In this document: positions 1 through 11,900 of the stretch, in pieces
Layout of the letters: the number at the start of each line of letters is the position of its first letter
Numbering within the stretch: the first letter of the stretch is position 1
DNA from: Verpa conica
Lineage: Eukaryota; Ascomycota; Pezizomycetes; Pezizales; Morchellaceae
Assembly (NCBI GenBank): GCA_033030425.1
Contig: JAUFSD010000010.1
Location: 744,001-808,000, forward strand
DNA length: 64,000 nucleotides
Direction of reading: 5' to 3'
Notes under the pieces: generated by a model
Databases searched by the model: none
Told to the model about the DNA's origin: nothing
The model's input: only the letters and a program-made list of their open reading frames with translations
Translations under genes and position numbers: made by a program

Positions 1-1045
1 ATATTTGTCCAGTGATCCGCCATGACACCCACGCATGTCGTCCAAACAGGATGAGGTGCCGCTGTGCAGCGGTTGCTCGCCCTTGCGCAGGAACAAAAAA
101 AAAAGATGGTGGACCGTGAGCCACCAAACAGGGAAGACCGCTTTGCGTTTCCCCGACAACGAGAGGATGCTCACGTGCGCCCCATAAGTGGATACGATCA
201 CTGGGCTTACATAATGCATCGTGATGTTTGATCCCGTCTGCCGGCCTCTATCCAAAGCTTCAGGATGAATGTTTTCATATGTAACAAGACCCCCCAGACT
301 TTACTATTGTAGAATAAACCACACGGATATATTAAGGGCCTAAATACAATACTCACATCACTGCTTTTGGGCGCTTTGCCTACTTTGCAAATATTGTATG
401 TAGAAATCGATGGATCGGGATTGAGTGTGCACGTTTGTACGCAGGCAGAGTTCAGTCCGTCCAGTCTCTCCTCTCGTAAATATCTCATGAGCCAACACAG
501 CAGGGGGTTGCTGAATCGAAACCCCCTGACAACCACCCGGACAACAAAACAACAACCCCGCCAACTCACGACGACCAAACAACTATTGATCAACGACGTA
601 CGACACCCCCCCCTCCCCCCAGAGACGGTGAACCTACTGGCAGAAGAGAAAGAAAAAAGTACCAGTACCATCACTTCTAGCGACGTCGACCGCCGCCCGC
701 AGAGACCAGAGTAAAGCGACAGGCGGGGACGAGACGAGACGAGACGAGACAGCCCGTGACCCGTCGGTACATCGGGAAGTCGACGTCGTTGTTCGCCGTC
801 GTCATCTCATCGCCTCTCGCCGCCTAGGCCATCGACCTCATCCAAGAACTCTACACAAGCAACCCTCGGGCCAAAGCTAGCAATACCCAGCAGCAGTATC
901 ACCACAACACCTGGTCCAGAGTATCCCGAGGACCGCTCATTCGCTGCGCATGCCAGCCGTCATCACGTATACACGATAGATTCACGATTTTAACGACCAC
1001 CAGCACACTAGACGATATCAACACCAACAGGAACAACAAAGCAAT
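1..1045. other. Upstream region of nudE, no gene seen
   Basis: I see no convincing coding sequence here; the open frames are short and resemble no family. The last 300 bases or so are rich in CA/AC and CGAC motifs and are probably the promoter and 5' leader of the nudE gene that begins at 1046. A pentanucleotide repeat lies at 728-750. Confidence 0.6.
728..750. repeat. (GACGA)n microsatellite in the nudE leader
   Basis: The five-base unit GACGA is repeated more than four times without interruption about 300 bp before the nudE start. It is probably transcribed as part of the 5' leader or lies in the promoter. Confidence 0.85.
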
Positions 1046-3047
1046 ATGCCCTCAAAGAGTTCAGAACCCGGCTCTCCCAGCAGTGATGCTAAGGAGGCTC
1101 TAGCCTTCTATAAATCGCAGATACAGACACTCGAATCAGAACTTGCAGATTTCCAGTCATCGTCCAGGGAGCTTGAACAGGAGCTAGAGAAGGAGCTAGA
1201 GGCTAGCGAGAAACAGCATCGGGACTTGAGGAACAAGAATGAGCAGTTACGGTATGAGGTCGAGGAATGGAAGGTATGTTGATATCCCGAATTTCCTCAC
1301 CGCAACCGAGATCTGTTTGCTGACGGGAAGGGGGAAATATCAGAACAAATACAAGCAAGCGAAAACCGAGGCCAACTCTGCCCAAAACACCCTTCAGAAG
1401 GAAGTCACAACCCTTCGCGAGCAGAATCGCTCTATCCAGCTCCGGCTACGCGATATCGAGGTATCAAATGACGATTTCGAGCGGCAGGAGCGAATCGTCA
1501 AATCTTCGCTTGAAGATTTGGAGCAGAAATACAACCAGGGCATAGAAAGGGGGGTTATGATGGAGGAGGAGATTAGGCTGGGGGAACAGGAGCGAGAACA
1601 ACTAAGAATAGAATGCCAGAGGCTGAAAGAAGAGCTGTCAGACTTGAAAATTGAACAGGATATCACGCTCGACAAACTCAACAACACAATGGCGATGGCA
1701 GCTAAATATGGAAATGGGAGCCTGCATCATGTTCCCCCACCGAGCCTCCAGTCACCCATGTCGGAAACATCTTCATCAGTCCTTTCGCATTCACCCACTA
1801 CGCCAACCACTGCCTCAGCTGTATCTACGTCTACGCCGCAATCAGATCATTCGCCAACCCCGCCTTCGCCACCCATGTCGGAGATCTCCACTACAACTTC
1901 GAACACTAACGATCCTGCACTTACACCACGACCCAAGCACTACACAAAGACCCGACAGTTCAGAGATCCATCTTACATTAGTACTGTAAACACAGCGTTA
2001 CCAATACCCCCATCTCGCTCACTACACCAAATACGAGGTCTTATTGGGCAAATGCAAAGGTTAGAGCAGAGGGTCCACCACGCTCGCAGCAAGCTTCCAG
2101 GCCCTGTCAACACACCACCCAAAGGATCACCACGCAATACATCCTACATCCCAACAACCATTACCCTACGTTCTCCCAAAAAACACCGTTCACCTTCCAC
2201 CACATCTTCCGCTACATCAGGGAGTGAAACTTTTAGTAGCCGTCAAACACGTCTTTCATTCGGCGCAAGGGATCGGCCGCCATCTAGAGCAGCTGGGATA
2301 ATTGAGCGACCAGGTAGCAGAGCAGTAGGGATGATCGAGCGGCCTGCTAGTAGAATGGACCGACCAGGTGCAAGATCAGGTGTGATGATTGAGCGGCCAG
2401 CCTCTCGAGCAGCAGGAATGATCGAGAGACCTGTTAGTAGGGCCTCCAGCCGCGCATCAGGTACTACATGCTCCTCGGTTGGTATGTCTAGCCATGAACG
2501 AAGCCCCAGTCACCCGCCGCGTCCAACAAGCCGTAATTCGTCTTCAGGAAGAGTCACACCATTAGGAACACATACAGAGCTTGGGATGGCACCGACACTT
2601 TATAAGAGAGATCGATCAAGTATTGACAGTTACACTACCACTAGCACAAGCGGTACCGATGATAATCCATATACCACACCGACGACCCGACGGAACACCA
2701 ATACAAATGCTGAAAATCCCCTTTATATTACACCAGCCCGACGGAACACCAACGCAAGTGGTAATGAGGATCACCCATACATCACTCCAACACTCCGGCG
2801 GAATACTGTTGGCAAGGATATAGGCCTAGGCGGAGGTAGTAGTGCAATTCCAAAACCGTCGAGTGGATTACCTAGGAGAAGTTTTGGGGCAAGGAGGATA
2901 AGCAGTAGTACAGGCGCAGGCGGTGAAGAAGCGGGGCATAGTTATGGCGGTCATGGTCACAGCCATAGCCACGGGAGCCATATGCTAGGAGCAGGGAATG
3001 GAGGTTTAAGGAGGAAGAAGTTGAGTGGGGTTGGCGAAACCTATTAA
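1046..3047 (+). CDS. nudE: NudE-family nuclear distribution protein
   Basis: Two exons, 1046-1273 and 1344-3047, joined over a 70-nt GTATGT...CAG intron with a GCTGAC branch site, give 643 residues. The N-terminal ~190 residues form a continuous coiled coil with the NudE signature: an [14 protein letters not shown] start, then EVEEWK spliced to [17 protein letters not shown]11 proteins bind LIS1 (NUDF) and dynein light/intermediate chains through this coil and help dynein move nuclei along hyphae. The remainder is Ser/Thr/Pro-rich and disordered, with a run of IERPxSRA repeats (about 389-450), three RRNT-type repeats (about 518-568) and a His/Gly-rich stretch (about 606-624). Such tails vary between species. 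The start was chosen because it is the first ATG in frame with the conserved helix. The Aspergillus homologue is of similar size (near 590 residues). Confidence 0.93.
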
Positions 3048-6000
3048 ATTGGTCTTTTTACGTTCTTTCACGACCATTTTCTTTTCGTTTCTTTTTTATA
3101 TCCGCTTTGCTTGAACATTCGAGGAGGGTGGAAGGTGTTGGAAGGGGACTAATGTTTGTTTCTTTGGCTTTTTTAATCGGGGTTTGCAATTGCATTTGTG
3201 GTATGGTGAGGGGAGTTGCTGGAGACAAGACTCGAGTAGCTAAAGGGAAGCACACTCTGTCCACCTATTGGAGCCAGGTTGGGTTCTAAACGCCAGATTT
3301 CCGCCAGCGGAGTGTACAAGACCTTTTCTTTTCTGTAGAACCGTTTTTTTTTGTATTCTTTACCTCTTTTTCTTGTGGGGGGGTTGGTGTTTTCATGCAT
3401 GTTGGTGTACGTGCTGTTTCTTCTTCCTTTCTCACGGGGATCTTGTCTGCTTTACGAGTCTTCTTACTTGTTCTTTCTTTTGTATATTTTATGTCGACGC
3501 ATTTTTGGGGGTTGGTCTGGCTTTGGTGGCTATGGCATGGACTATGTTTGCGCATTGAGGCTTGTGACTTTATCAATTTTTCCTTCTTTTTTTTTCCTTT
3601 TGAGTGCATTTGCTATTAGGCTAGGCAACCTATTACTACACTACTACTTACTCGGAAAAAATTGCAAAAAATCTGGTTGGAAAAAGGGGGACTGGTGACG
3701 AGTTCGGATGATAAATTGTTGGTGCTGTTTTATTTTGTTTCTAACTTGATTTGTGAAACTGTACTGTTTGTTTGCTTGTAATGCCTATTAGTGGCGATCG
3801 CGTAATCCTTTTTTCCTATTTCCTTATTATTTTTTCTTTCGGGTGCTATTTTCTTGCGGGGGTGATGTTTAACTGTGGGGTTGTAATATCTCTGCGTGTT
3901 TGTGTGCTTTGTTTGTATTCGGTGAGTTGTTTGCTGCCTAGATAGATTTATAGGCTCGAATAGGGTGAGGATTGGAAGCGGTAAGTTGAAGAGGGTTATG
4001 GTATGTTTGCTGGAAAAAGACTGTTACGAGCGGAGGAGTGAAATATAAATGGTATACTTGCGAGTGAGGATTTATGACTACCGTTCGTGTGACCGGCTAG
4101 GAAGGGTGCTGATTGGCTTCTTGTATGTAACCTCTCGGGTTGCTAATAAATGCCACTATCTGTTGGTTGTAAAGGTGTTAGTAATAAAGTAGAACCCGTC
4201 CAACACAAAAATTTTAGTACCCCTCCCGACCCGTCTGATCAACCTAAGGATGGATAAATAGGCCTTGGCAAACTCAAATACTCGCATATGTTTCATTATA
4301 ACTATAGCAATTAACAGGACACGGGACTATTTATATACGTGCATCAACTATCTGCCGGCTAACCCAAATCTAGGCCAATTAAGCATTGTGGGAACACGTC
4401 AGATTTACGGCGAGATCTGTTTGGAGGGAGAAACAAGCATGAAACAACTCCTGTAGGTACTTTTCAGCCGGTATTGTTTTTATGTGTATCCAATCCTTCC
4501 AGATAAACTCCTTTGCCGTAGGACATGGTTGGTGATATGCACTGCTTAATTCCCCTTCCCTTGCAGTCTCTGGGCTACGGTGTACCCTACATAAAATAAG
4601 GGCTTTCACTCCACTCCCCCCCTCACTTATTATATGTGTATCACTTGGACCATTTTACAACGACCTAAGCTCTAGGATAAACCAATAGTGGCAGTAAAAT
4701 CAGATAGTAAGTTAGATCAGGCTTGACCCTGCTTCCCCTATTTGTTATTTGGTTACTGTGACCTCAAACAAAGCTTAGCTATGAGATTTTAAATTTATTG
4801 GCCCTTCTATACCCTAGTGTTCCTATGAACATTCATTCAATACTCAAACTTCTATTGATATTATTCAAGTGAAATTATGATTGAAGGATACGGCCAGCGA
4901 AGCTCTAGTACTGCTCTATTGTCTTTGACCATTTGGCTTCTTTTATAGATTCCTCTATTACTGGGCTAGCTAGCTCTTTTGATTAATAACCCTTAATGTA
5001 CAGCTAGTCTGAATAATTATTTTATATCTGGTGCCGACGAGCGAATAAGCATTTACATGATGAGGTGGGACTATGATTAGATGTCTAGTACCTAGATTCC
5101 CCTCGCAGACTCGGCGTACTACTGGGCTAACTTCAATATTGGATTCGTTCGATCTCGTTTAGACACAGGATACACTTTCCTTAATCTAGAAGCCATACGT
5201 ATGTAACGCTCTCACCTGATCATTACCTGTATCCCTATGATACATGTAGTTCTGTATCTGTAGCTGCAGGAGACCTATTTGGGAGAATAAATGTTCCAGT
5301 CCACTCGGTCCAGCACTGCAACCGGCCACAGGGTTCATCCATTGTATTGATGCCGCTTGAGCTCTGCCACCTCGGTCAAAACAACAGCAGTTGATGGATT
5401 GATCTATCAAATTGATTAGTCTTTTCGTTCCTTCAAGAAAAGGCTTGAAATTCTATGTCCGGACTGATGTCCGGGCTCATATCCGAACTTATTAGTCTTA
5501 TGGGCAGTGAAACCAGTCTTGCCCCTTTCTAGACTCTCTTTTGTGTAACCCAGTCCGGGTGACATTGTATGATCCTCATTATTATCATAGTACCGGGTAT
5601 TAATTCTAACCCAAAAACATCACAGTGGATACTGTAAGTATTCCGCCAATTACCCTTAACTTCAGCAAGAATCTAGAATCGAAGTCGAGCCCTGAACCCC
5701 TGTCTTCTGTCCAGGCACCCATAATATGACTAGCCATATATGGATGGTAACGATCGCGGACCGCACCACCACTATACCTAATTTTTTTCTTGGGATCGAG
5801 AGTTCCTTTTCAAGAATATAAGCCCCTGTATAATATTTTGCGTGTCTAGAAACCGTGGGTACGTTAGGCTTCTCCTTAGTGCACTATGCCAGTCAAGGCT
5901 TCGGTAATCCGGAGTAATGCCCTTACTGCAGGTAACGCCGACAAAATTTGCATGAGGCGACTTTGGCTTACGCAATTGATATACCGAGGGGTAAGACCGG

Positions 6001-7907
6001 ATAAGCCTGTTTATTGCAATAATCTGGCCATTCATGCCGTTAGTCATGGCAAAAAATGTGGGTGGTTCGGTTCAAAAAAGTTTCATTGGCAATCCTTCCC
6101 TGGGGCACCCAACACACTCCACCAGCTCTGTTTTCTCATTCCAACCTCTTGAACATCCACCTGCGCACAAAAAAATGTGGCCTAGAAATTTAATGTGTAA
6201 CATTAGATGCTCTCGGAATAAGCCGAGAATGGCTGACGATCAACAGCAGGGGTTGCTGGAACATTTCGCCCCGTCTAGATTCTAGAAAACAACAAGCAAA
6301 CATTTTAAAGCAGCGTTCTGCATAAACTCTTCCCCACAGCACTCCCCACACATCTTACCCCCACCCCTTTCCCCCCTAGCCTGCTAGCCCCCAAGTGGCC
6401 ACTCCTTCTGGTAACTCTTACTAAGGAGTCAATTGATAGATGTCAATAAGCCGCAGCATAGATATGAACCACACTTCCCTAGTCATTCTTCAGACGAAAA
6501 GGTTTCATACCAGACTCGTATCTCAAGATGATGCACACAAACATCCAGACTTATGGTTCGATTTAATTCCCCAATATTTAATGTTTCCTTATTTCGGGCT
6601 GTTCCAAAGATGGCCTAGGGTATGCTTCTTTTGCCGGGCTCTATGCTTTCCTTGATGCGAAAACGCAGGTGCTTGGCTCCCCTCATAAGATATTTATGGA
6701 TTCAAAAAGTGAGCAGATGTCATGCTCTACTAATTAGGTGGGGTCATCTGAACTACACAGATTGAGTGCCGCGGGGTTCCGGAGAAATAGGGCCAATATC
6801 TGCGGAAGGCTCCGTTCCTTCCAGAATGTAAATGTATGCAGATAATTTGCAGGCCTCCAGTCTGGTAGATCTTTTGTGTATAAATTCCCCGGTAACTGCA
6901 CCTGACTCCATGCTGTTTCCCCGCATATAGCCGTAGAGGTTAACCTACCCTTTAAAAAGTACAGTCGGTCAGTACAGCATGCGGTGTTCGCTGCATGCAC
7001 AACCTCGCTCAATATTCCCTCTTTTCTTCTGTCCTGTCATTCGTTTGTGCGTTGGAGAATGGGACATATTTTTAGCCCATACAGGTATAGAACCAACCCC
7101 AATCGTGCATAAAATAATATATGTAGCTGACACTGTGCCACGAAGTTGTCCATCCAGTATCCGGTCGGCCTCCTATTTTTTCTGATTATTTATGCTGGAT
7201 GTGGACTATGTTCCATCTCTCTGCGAAAGGGAACTTACTTGTTTGGAGGAAACGTTTCTCGGGAAGAATGTCCCTAGGTTCCGCTGCAACCTGCGAGACC
7301 TGCATATACCCAACATCCTAGGGCCTTAAGAAACGAACTGCTATAACGGCCAGGCACATATAAATACCCGTACACGGAACGAAAGATCGATGGATCACAC
7401 TAGATGCGCTGCATAAAAGCCTACACCTCGAGCGGCGCTGATCTCGGCCAAAGAAAAGCGGAGGTGATTTCTCGACGATAAACGGTAAAAAAATAAAAAC
7501 AAATAAACAATAAACAATAAGATAACAAACTAGATGATAAAGAAGAAATACCTAAGGTTTTCATCTACCTCTTATGACCGTTGCTTATTCTAAATGTCGT
7601 TACTAACCCTGACCTCCAGTCACCTCCCTTCCCCGACTCCATACACCTTGCGGCGAACCAATTCTAGAGGGAAAAAAAACTAAAAAGTAATTGAAAATGA
7701 AACACAGGAAATGAACAAGAAGGAGAAAAAAACAGAACTGTCGACAATAAACCAAAAATGACAGGAAACCATTTATTTTATAACCCTGTCAACAAACGTG
7801 CAACCTGCAACCCTACACCATTACAAAGGTCATTCGATTTTGTATCGTACGGATAAGTCCAATACTCCGAAGATATCTCAATAAAAACCAATAGCCAACG
7901 TTATCTC
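3048..7907. other. Intergenic: nudE 3' flank, then no recognisable gene
   Basis: Roughly 3048-3900 is strongly T-rich on the + strand, as expected for the 3' untranslated region of nudE. From about 4 kb to 7.4 kb the sequence is AT-leaning, with only short unrelated open frames; I recognise no gene, RNA or intact mobile element. From about 7480 to 7760 the + strand is A-rich, which read on the - strand is the T-rich 3' region of the velvet gene ending at 7908. Confidence 0.6.
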
Positions 7908-8931
7908 CTAGGCCGAAGGTGGAGACGGAACCATAGTACCACGGTTTCTAATGTGCTCCAAAAATTGCTGCGCTTCAAGACCTGGAAACTACTTTTAGCG
8001 AAACCATACTCTAGCTCTACAGAACCTGAAGATTACCTATCTGGATAGGTGCGGAGTTTTCTTGCACGATAATCACATCGCTCTTTGCCTCCTCCAAAGA
8101 TGTACCACCTCCACGTAGGTCGGAAGATCTGCCACGCCTGGTGCTCCCGATCTTAAAAAGGCTGACACCCAAGCGGTATCGGCCAGTCTGGTTTATAACC
8201 AGATCAGGAAAAATGACGTAACTACCTTGTTGCCGGCTCAGAGGGGCGGAATCTTCATCAGATTCTCCGGGACCATCGTTCAAGAGGTCTAAAGACATTG
8301 AAAGCCGCCCAGAGAGAAGAAACATGTCGGGTGGTGCTAGAGGAGATGAATTGATACTCTCACCGTAGAGAGTTGCCTGTGCGAAGAGACTACTAAATTC
8401 ATCTTCTCCACTGATTTCCACTCCGGTTTCTGCGTCACAAATGTGGACTCGTATCGCCAAAGGTGGGTACAGGGGTACACCAGCCCGGGCAACTCTTGGT
8501 GGTTGGACGGCAACTTGGAGAGAATACCTTCTGCCTGACCCTTCAAGGGATTGGACATGATTGAAACGCCCTGCCATTTCTTCCTCTTCGGTGATGGTGG
8601 GGGCAGGAGGCTCGGTGGGATCGCGGGTGTGAGTGTTACGAGTTTCACGAAGGCTGCGAGTTCGGCGGCGTCTTTGATGTCTGCTTGCTTCGGCTTCGAC
8701 TGCTCTGTCTCCGAGTGGCTGGGTTAATCCTGGATTTAGGCGCGCAGATCGACGTAAAGGAACTAATGGCTGTTCTACTGAGTAATCTGGCTCTGTGGAC
8801 CCAGCTTGTATGGTTGAATGGCTTGCTCTGCGGCGGCGTCCTGGTCGCTGTTGTTGGTTGTGATTTGCCTGTTGGTCCCGGAGAGATCCTGTTTGACTTC
8901 TGGTCCGTCGCACTACTTGACCTCTTCGCAT
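7908..8931 (-). CDS. Velvet-domain regulator (divergent)
   Basis: Exons 8931-8037 and 7981-7908, with a 55-nt intron (donor GTAATC, acceptor TTTCCAG), give 322 residues. The first ~130 residues are basic and disordered (many RR, RTRS and Gln runs). A velvet domain fills about residue 135 to the end: RYSLQVAVQPPRVARAG opens it, GSYVIFPDLVINQTGRYRL is the conserved middle, and splicing produces SAPIQIGL in place of the usual SAKKFPGL, followed by the final LEHIRNRG helix. Velvet proteins (VeA, VelB, VosA, VelC) bind DNA as homo- or heterodimers and coordinate development, light response and secondary metabolism. A C-terminal domain after a disordered leader resembles VelC layout, but the opening signature (usually RARACG) is altered, so I give no symbol. 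An upstream in-frame ATG (9117) would add a hydrophobic leader unlike velvet proteins; I prefer 8931. Confidence 0.82.
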
Positions 8932-11900
8932 CAGAAAAAATTCGTTCAGCCTACAAAAAGTATTGCCCACCGTCAGCGCAACATTCCTCGCTGTTCCGAG
9001 AATCCTGAACGAAGTAGAGAACGATGAAACGGTGTTGAAGATAAAAAAAGCTTGATAAAAACAAAATATAGGAATGATCAGAGCAAGGAAGGTCCCGTGG
9101 GGAGAAATAAATAACAAAGGATATTACTGAAAGAACTTTCGGAAATAATTATTCAGGGTTGTCTCTTCTAGTAGGAATGAAGTTCTGAAGCAGCACATCC
9201 ATGGGTCATTCCTGTCATTATTATATCTTATGACAGGACTGAGGGAGAGCAGCCTCCAAGGTCCTGAAAGTGCCTGAGGAGAGGCTACCACACGAAATAG
9301 TGAGGAACATCACTATCGAACTGGACTAGGGCGAAAAATGTCCTCAGAAATGCAATGTGCCTTTCTGCTTACTTGTGAGTCTCTCTTTTGGAAACACAAT
9401 CCTATAAATCTGTCAAACGCACACTTTAAATTTGTGTATAATCGAAATCAATCTCCTGCAGTAATAGCAACAGGGTTTTGTGGGGTCCTGGTTTCTGACT
9501 TTGTCGTTGTTTGAAGCATAGTTGGTGAAAGAAAACTTGCTTTGCCGATATAAAAAAGAGACCTCCGTTCGGAGGGCAGACGCGGGGGCACCTGACAAGA
9601 AGCATACCGGCCCGCCATGGGATGTCAATTTAGGAGAAACCCTTGGAAACAAAAGAGCCAGGGCCCCTGAATTTAAAATGGTAGTACCGACAGTTTGGTT
9701 GGGTCATGGAATTTTCGTCAATCGACTGCAGAACCGAGATGGAAGCCGGAATAATGTGATATGCACCACGCTTCCGGTATGGTGAGCAGGGGTTGAACCA
9801 AAAATCAATATTTAACACTGGTGTTGGACGGACAACGTCTGACAGACCAACCGAAGATATCCAATTGCTCCGGTAGCGGGACTCACATTTGCACGGCCCG
9901 CGAGTTAGCCGGTAATTGTGAGGCGATATCTCCATGTGTCCCATGGGCATTTCCTTTCCGCTTCTCTCGGATGGATAATGAGTTGATATGAGCCCTAATA
10001 TCGCTAGCCTAGCTCGTTTCCCCGCGTTCGCTTCAAAAAAACGCTGCATCACGCATGCACGAGAAAAAAGCAAGAGCTCGGAGACAAGAAACCTTGCAAG
10101 GTCCGAAACCATCACCAACAAGGGGTAGTAGGAATAAATAAGGAATAAAGAGAAAGGAAAGACAAAAAAACAGTGAGAGGGGGTGAAAAAAATAAAGAAA
10201 AAAAATAAAAAAATAAAAAAAGAGAGAAAATGAATGGTAAGACCTTTCTGGCGTAACCCTCCCAGCTCTCGGACCGCCAAGAAGATAGTATCAGGTTAGG
10301 ATTGTAGATTAAAAGGCGCTTACTGGCGGAATCCAAGTTTGGCAGGTATCGTTCCAGCGAACTAAAAGAGGCGAAAAATTCTTCCCAAATCAGGCCGTAC
10401 GAGCACGTAACCTGTTACAACCAGTAAGCAATAAGTAACTATGCACTTCATCGAATACACTTGGTTATCTCACCTGCTCCCTAGGTGTAGATTGTCCTAG
10501 ATTTTCCGTGGTTCATACAACCTAGCAAATATGTTTAAATCAATCAAAACAGGAGCTCAGTGATCACAGAAATAGCAAGAAATAAAGAAGCACGACTGTT
10601 CTAGAAACACTGCAAATTTCGATGACACGTTTCGGTTAGGACTCCCAAACTGATGGTGAGGGGGCGTTGGCTTGAGGTTTTGGCTTGATGATGATGTCCT
10701 CGGGTGTAGTGCGGAGGAAGATGGCTTCCGATGTACCCTGAGGGGAAGCTTATCATTCCACGGATCCAGCTATTTAAGTATTAAAACATCGGTTTTATAT
10801 TCCGATGGAAATAGAGACACAAGAGACAAGGATGTGCGAGATGAGAGACGGGTAAACCAAAAGAGAAACACATATGTGGGTGGCTTGTTGGAGTCATAGG
10901 ACACCTAGAATGATTCGATGAACCCTCAAATAACCAGCCCCTCTATTTCCCCACTTTAACTACCTCTACAATTGGGGCTACAAGGCCAGCAACATCAACA
11001 GACAAACAAGCAGGCCTCACCCAACCAAATGCCCAATGAAGCTTTGGTTGTGAACCTGCAACAACAAACAATCTTCGCTGTTTGGGACGCCATTCCCGCA
11101 GAGCTGGGAACCCGAGAACCGGGCCCAATTGTCCGTTGCATATGCAAGGTCCCACAAGGAAACACAATCAAAAGAAACTTATAATATTTCTCAAATGTGC
11201 ATCTTGATTCCGCTGACGAGGAGGATCCCACAAAACGGCTTGAGCCAAATCCAGGAACAATGAGAAAAGTGTGGGTCAAACTTATGGAGAAGAACTTTTA
11301 ACTAGTGGTAGTCCTCTTTTTGCTTATCATAACGTTTTCCACGCGACTCCGCCGGCGAGGCGTTCGAGAAACTACTATAAATGTTTCACTCCCCGTCAGC
11401 ACTGCTGTCTTGGCCGTAACGTCCGTGTCGATATGCGAGTGCCCGTCATAATAGATTCAATTCTATCGATCTTTCTTTCTCTCCACTACGGCATAACGGA
11501 GGCATCGAAAGTGATCAAGTCTTCCGGGGCAAACTGATATACACGGCACAGATCGGTCGAGATTAAGTTATATCGAGCCTTGTATTATTTCGTAACCAGC
11601 TGCATATCAAGAACAATACTATCTACAAATTGTGATGGGTAAAAGGCGATGATGTGATAGAGGGGACACCTACGATCAAATACTAAAGTACATGTATTCA
11701 GAAATGTACTAGCTTAAAGATATCGATATATCGCCCCCCGCCCTAGATACCTGTATGTATCGCCTCGCCCTGTATTGCCGCCAATAATCACCTTGAAGAA
11801 GACGGCCAACCCATACTCCGCGATCTGGGTTGTGATTTGATACCGGGGAGCCTCCGATACGTTGTGTTCAGCTTCAGCTCTATGAGTCTGCCACATGCAA

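Noticed and set aside
8932..9117. N-terminal extension of the velvet gene with a hydrophobic stretch
   Set aside because: Velvet proteins are nuclear/cytosolic and lack such a leader; the ATG at 8931 begins the basic region directly.
9630..10280. 216-codon open frame on the - strand
   Set aside because: Its first part is a poly-Phe/Ile product of the A-rich tract at 10140-10230; the rest has no recognisable domain.
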